IMG/VR virus record: IMGVR_UViG_3300042519_001020
Location: 1 to 26,254 of that record
DNA from: a virus
Direction: 5' to 3' (one strand)
DNA: 26,254 nucleotides
The notes under the pieces were generated by a model. That model was not told the origin of the DNA. It searched no databases and saw only the letters and a program-made list of their open reading frames with translations. The translations under genes were made by a program, and so were the position numbers. Positions 23,468 to 26,254 of the stretch are shown piece by piece (within the stretch, counting starts at the first letter, position 1; every line of letters begins with the position of its first letter).

Positions 23468-23872
23468 ATGAAACCAACAATTAAACAATTATTAAGAGAA
23501 AGACTTTTAACAAAAGATGAAACTGATGTTAGAGATGTTGCTGATTTCGTAAATTTTGCTAAAGAACAATTAGATATTGATGATGACATTAAAATTGAAT
23601 TAGCGTTTGAAAGAACACCAGATTTAAGAACAACAGCGTATTACAATAATGGTGATAATCGTGTTAAAATATATGTTAAAGATAGAGCAATCATAGATAT
23701 TTGTCGCTCAATTGCTCATGAATTAGTTCACCATAAACAAAATTTAGAAGGTAGAATAACAAACCCAGAGATGGATGGTGCTGATGGTAGTGATATCGAA
23801 AATGAAGCTAACGCTGTCGCTGGTGTTATAATAAGAAAATGGGGTAGACTACACCCAGAAGTGTATCAATAA
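23468..23872 (+). CDS. HExxH metallopeptidase-like protein, possibly packaged in the head
   Basis: 134 residues from the ATG at 23468; the ATG at 23444 lies within the clpC terminator and is rejected. The zinc site is IAHELVHHKQ (His84, Glu85, His88), followed by DIENEANAVAG (about 110-120), whose Glu is a plausible third ligand, as in small gluzincins. The N-terminus, MKPTIKQLLRE, is helical and ends in LRE (9-11), which fits the gp21 cleavage rule L/I-x-E. This resembles in length and position the capsid-targeting peptides of T4 internal proteins. If so, the enzyme is packaged and injected; this is inference. It starts a unit with the next gene, 4 nt downstream. Confidence 0.8.
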   Translation: MKPTIKQLLRERLLTKDETDVRDVADFVNFAKEQLDIDDDIKIELAFERTPDLRTTAYYNNGDNRVKIYVKDRAIIDICRSIAHELVHHKQNLEGRITNPEMDGADGSDIENEANAVAGVIIRKWGRLHPEVYQ

Positions 23873-23876
23873 AATT

Positions 23877-25082
23877 ATGCCATACGAAGCAAGAGGTAAA
23901 TGTGTATATAAAAAAGGTGCTAAAAAAAATGCAAAACCAGTAGGTTGTACGACTGGTGATGTTAATGATTATTTAGCAGCGTTAGTTATCAATGTTAAAT
24001 CAGAGCAAAAAGAATTAGATGAAAGCTTGGTTACTATAGGTCGTAAAAAAATGTTTGATGGTATAGTTGCTATAAAAGATTCAATCAAAGATAACGCAGT
24101 AAACACATCAGACGCATTTAAAACAATAGTAAAAGCGGTAAAAACTGGTGAAAACTTAACAAAAGAACAAAGGAAGAAAATGGGGGATGACCTAAAAACT
24201 CTTCTTAAAAGTTTAGGTTATGGCGCTGTGTTTATGTTACCAGGTGGGACTGTGTTTTTATTAACAGTTTCTTTAATAAGAAAAATTATGGAAAAAAGAA
24301 AATTAAAAAATCTTAACGAATCAAACAAATTAAAAGGGGGTAAGGCTGATAATATGTCACCAAAAGACATTGCAGATAAATTTGGCGTTACAACAAAAAT
24401 GGTTAAAGACCAAATAAAAAAAGGAAAAAAGATTGAGTCTGAACATACAGACGATGAAGAAAAACAAACTGAAATTGCTGAAGACCATGTATCTGAATTT
24501 CCAGATTATTATAATAGAATAGAAAAAATGGAAAAAGAAGCTAAAAAGTATTGGGGTAAAAAAGAAAAAACAAATGAATCAAAAAGTTTGGTTAAAAAAT
24601 TACTTAGAGAAAATTTAGAAAACCAACAAGTTCAACAACAAATTCAAGCAGAACTACAAAGATTAGGGTTACCATCTGACACACAAGTTTATATGGCTGG
24701 CGAACCAATTACATGTAGCAAAGAAAAAGTTGGTGAACTAAATGAAGGTTTTAAAGAAGCTTTACGTAATGTGGTTGTTGTTTGTTCTTTAGCTGCTGGT
24801 GCTGTATCATGCAATAAAGCAGATACTGAAATTATGTACAAATACGTATACGATGACGCTGGTAGTTTAGAATATTCTAAACAAAACGCTCAAAATATAA
24901 GAAATACATGCTTGGTACCTTATGACCACGTTTTAAAACCAGCAGAGATTAAAGCAGAACAAGATAGATTAGCAGCAAAATACGCTAACGATTCATATAA
25001 GAAAATAACTGTGATGAATGATACATTGGTTCCGTTGAATGCACCAACACCACAATCACCAGATATTAATTACACTAAATAA
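23877..25082 (+). CDS. Multidomain protein with hydrophobic segments and a DUF5661-like region (401 aa)
   Basis: 401 residues. N-terminus MPYEARGKCVYKK with GCTTGDVNDYLAAL (about 23-36) is a short module known from many phage proteins. Residues about 103-136 form a hydrophobic segment (LGYGAVFMLPGGTVFLLTVS), likely membrane-associated. Residues about 161-226 resemble DUF5661 (IESEHTDDEEKQTEIAEDHV, then SEFPDYYNRIEKMEKEA). At 237-246 SLVKKLLREN repeats the LLRE motif of the upstream gene. A second hydrophobic stretch ending in Cys (VVVVCSLAAGAVSC, about 299-312) precedes a charged C-terminal domain. The order of parts looks like several genes fused. Function unknown. It is co-transcribed with the metallopeptidase gene. 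Confidence 0.75.
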   Translation: MPYEARGKCVYKKGAKKNAKPVGCTTGDVNDYLAALVINVKSEQKELDESLVTIGRKKMFDGIVAIKDSIKDNAVNTSDAFKTIVKAVKTGENLTKEQRKKMGDDLKTLLKSLGYGAVFMLPGGTVFLLTVSLIRKIMEKRKLKNLNESNKLKGGKADNMSPKDIADKFGVTTKMVKDQIKKGKKIESEHTDDEEKQTEIAEDHVSEFPDYYNRIEKMEKEAKKYWGKKEKTNESKSLVKKLLRENLENQQVQQQIQAELQRLGLPSDTQVYMAGEPITCSKEKVGELNEGFKEALRNVVVVCSLAAGAVSCNKADTEIMYKYVYDDAGSLEYSKQNAQNIRNTCLVPYDHVLKPAEIKAEQDRLAAKYANDSYKKITVMNDTLVPLNAPTPQSPDINYTK

Positions 25083-25083
25083 G

Positions 25084-25110
25084 AAAAGGAGGTTTTAGAC
25101 CTCCTTTTTT
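25084..25110. terminator. Bidirectional intrinsic terminator
   Basis: AAAAGGAGGT and ACCTCCTTTTTT arms around a short TTTAG loop, with A- and T-tracts both ways. It lies between the convergent genes ending at 25082 (plus) and 25095 (minus). Confidence 0.9.
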
Positions 25111-25523
25111 ATTTCACCAATATATTCAAAACTTCCACAAATCCTTTTATTATCAACATAATGATTATTGAATAATTTATCATGCGTTACGTCAGTCCTT
25201 AATTTTTTATTTTTAGATGTTGGTTTCCATCTTTTAGATTTAATCATGTAATCATACATCTTAGGGTGTGAACTCCTACTAAAAAATCTATGACCTTCAT
25301 CTAAGTGTATTTGAGCGACTGCTTCAATAAATCTAACACCTATACCCATTCCTTGAAAATCTGGCAGCACAACAACTCTATGACCCCTCCATGCGTTTTT
25401 TAATGTACCACTAGGCATAGTTATTGACGATAAAAAACCAATAACAGTATCTTCCCACACTGCAACATAACATCTAGACGCTTTATTTATGCTTGAATCT
25501 AAATAGTGATGGTCTTTAAACAT
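25095..25523 (-). CDS. GNAT acetyltransferase, probably the C-terminal half of an ABC-GNAT protein
   Basis: 142 residues from the ATG at 25523. GNAT features: ARCYVAV-like strand (ASRCYVAVWEDTVIGFLSSI, 15-34), WRGHRVVVLPDFQGMGIG (45-62) with the acetyl-CoA pyrophosphate loop QGMGIG, and a C-terminal SHPKMYDYM region. The frame is open upstream to the T9 run at 25578-25586 and encodes sensible sequence there (VRPEINIKIYRTTNDGWG), so the ATG at 25523 is probably internal. A -1 shift at the run would join it to the ABC ATPase (about 364 residues in total). I recall fused ABC ATPase-GNAT proteins in phages and mobile elements; their substrate is unknown to me. Confidence 0.82.
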   Translation of the reverse strand: MFKDHHYLDSSINKASRCYVAVWEDTVIGFLSSITMPSGTLKNAWRGHRVVVLPDFQGMGIGVRFIEAVAQIHLDEGHRFFSRSSHPKMYDYMIKSKRWKPTSKNKKLRTDVTHDKLFNNHYVDNKRICGSFEYIGEIKKEV

Positions 25524-26188
25524 TCCCCAACCATCATTTGTTGTGCGATATATTTTGATATTGATTTCTGGGCGGACAAAAAAAAACCGTCCACTAATTC
25601 ACCAGTGTCCGTATTGATAACCCAATCTGGTTCCAACCACTCAACGACATCCATATGACAAGTGGATATTACAATGTTTGCAACATCATTATTCTTAACA
25701 TATCTAGATAACGCAACAGAGGCCGCTCTAGCGACATTTCTATCAACGACTGAGGTGTACTCATCAATCACAGCATTTGATTTAATCTTACGTGCTAAAT
25801 CAGCCCTAAATTTCTCACCGTTGGATAATACATTGTAAGGTTTATACCATGAAGGTATAGAATTGAAACCTACAGAACCTAATCTGTTGATTCCATCTTC
25901 TGGTGAATCAAAGTGTGAAATGATTGATTTATTGTTATCCCATATAGGTGATTCCTCAATCCCAAAGTTTTTTAATATTGTTGATTTACCAGAACCGCTA
26001 GAACCTACGATTACACCTATTTTAAAATTCTTAGGCAGTTTAGTTGGTAGCTTCCATGGATAAAATGTTGAAGTACCATCAAATAAACAATCAAAGGCTG
26101 TTTCGCTAGCAGCTATAAACTCATCTTTTTCAACGACTGATGTTAGTGGTGTGGTTTCTCTTTGTAACTTTTCAATAATTTGTTGCAT
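25499..26188 (-). CDS. ABC-type ATPase, probably the N-terminal half of an ABC-GNAT protein
   Basis: 229 residues in frame. It is an ABC nucleotide-binding domain: Walker A GSSGSGKST (62-70), signature LSNGEKFRADLA (121-132), Walker B NAVIDEYTS (138-146, Asp142, Glu143) and H-loop STCHMD (His178). There are no membrane segments and no transporter partner, so it is a soluble ABC ATPase of the kind found in DNA- or RNA-associated systems. After the T9 run (from about residue 202) the in-frame tail looks non-coding in character, whereas the -1 frame leads smoothly into the GNAT domain. It is preceded by an ATATTTATTAATAAA element and diverges from a gene starting at 26238. Confidence 0.85.
   Translation of the reverse strand: MQQIIEKLQRETTPLTSVVEKDEFIAASETAFDCLFDGTSTFYPWKLPTKLPKNFKIGVIVGSSGSGKSTILKNFGIEESPIWDNNKSIISHFDSPEDGINRLGSVGFNSIPSWYKPYNVLSNGEKFRADLARKIKSNAVIDEYTSVVDRNVARAASVALSRYVKNNDVANIVISTCHMDVVEWLEPDWVINTDTGELVDGFFLSAQKSISKYIAQQMMVGECLKTITI
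25578..25586 (-). other. T9 run (minus strand), candidate -1 frameshift site or homopolymer miscall
   Basis: The ABC gene reads GGT TTT TTT TTG here and continues for 28 codons of unlikely sequence to a stop. A -1 shift gives GGT TTT TTT TTT GTC and enters the GNAT frame. T TTT TTT and T TTT TTG heptamers are in phase for slippage. Confidence 0.65.
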
Positions 26189-26199
26189 AAAACATTGTT

Positions 26200-26215
26200 T
26201 TTATTAATAAATATT
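26200..26215 (-). promoter_or_regulatory. Recurring ATATTTAT element (ABC-GNAT unit)
   Basis: Reads AATATTTATTAATAAA on the minus strand, 11 nt before the ATG at 26188. Confidence 0.45.
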
Positions 26216-26237
26216 TGTAATTTTAAGAAAAAAAAAT

Positions 26238-26254
26238 ATGAGTGGAGGACATTA
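26238..26254 (+). CDS. Start of a plus-strand gene cut by the window edge
   Basis: ATG followed by codons for Ser-Gly-Gly-His, then the window ends. MSGGH is the start of a widespread small phage protein of unknown function (MSGGHF...), and an A-rich leader precedes it. Only five codons are visible, so the call is tentative. Confidence 0.4.

Noticed and set aside
24771-24812. Lipoprotein signal in the 401-residue protein (LAAGAVSC)
   Set aside because: It lies about 300 residues from the N-terminus, so it cannot serve as a normal signal peptide unless the protein is cleaved first.
1-26254. tRNA genes, CRISPR arrays, insertion sequences or attachment sites
   Set aside because: Reading through the intergenic gaps showed no cloverleaf-like sequence, no direct repeats with spacers, no transposase and no core duplication.

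Overview
The window is a gene-dense, AT-rich piece of a large tailed phage of the T4 superfamily (myovirus type) that most likely infects a member of the Bacteroidota, probably a flavobacterium. The phage assignment rests on a recognisable head cassette: terminase large subunit (gp17-like), portal (gp20-like), prohead protease (gp21-like), acidic scaffold (gp22-like) and major capsid protein (gp23-like), in T4 order. The host inference rests on three exact matches to the Bacteroidota promoter pattern (TTG, 20 nt, TAnnTTTG), on A/T-rich leaders and on the near absence of Shine-Dalgarno sequences.

Layout. 1-1860: the 3' end of a zinc-ribbon protein, an exported DNA/RNA non-specific nuclease and two small unknown genes. 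1943-11367 (minus strand): the head and packaging cassette, with small unknown genes between its members. 11478-17358 (minus): a second virion-type operon with a large acidic head protein whose two halves lie in different frames and meet at an A10 run, a cupin-fold protein and several unknown proteins. 17419-20797 (minus): a nucleotide-metabolism operon in which thymidylate synthase is split into two co-directional genes by a GIY-YIG homing endonuclease plus a small ORF. 20907-25082 (plus): a full-length ClpC-type unfoldase, an HExxH metallopeptidase and a multidomain membrane-associated protein. 25095-26188 (minus): an ABC ATPase and a GNAT acetyltransferase whose frames meet at a T9 run. At 26238 a further plus-strand gene begins.

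Regulation. The transcription units are bounded by strong intrinsic terminators. Most minus-strand virion units, the nuclease, the metallopeptidase unit and the ABC-GNAT unit are preceded by a recurring sense-strand motif, ATATTTATWA, which I infer to be a late promoter or late control element. The ClpC gene and the thymidylate synthase operon instead diverge from a pair of host-type promoters whose -33 boxes abut in a small palindrome, which suggests early expression.

Most unusual points: the gene-in-pieces thymidylate synthase, the two -1 frame junctions at homopolymers (programmed frameshifting, or homopolymer undercalls in the assembly), a phage ClpC that keeps a ClpP-docking-like MGF tripeptide, and possible capsid-targeting peptides on proteins encoded next to it. 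No tRNA, CRISPR array, insertion sequence or gene-free stretch over 300 bases was seen.
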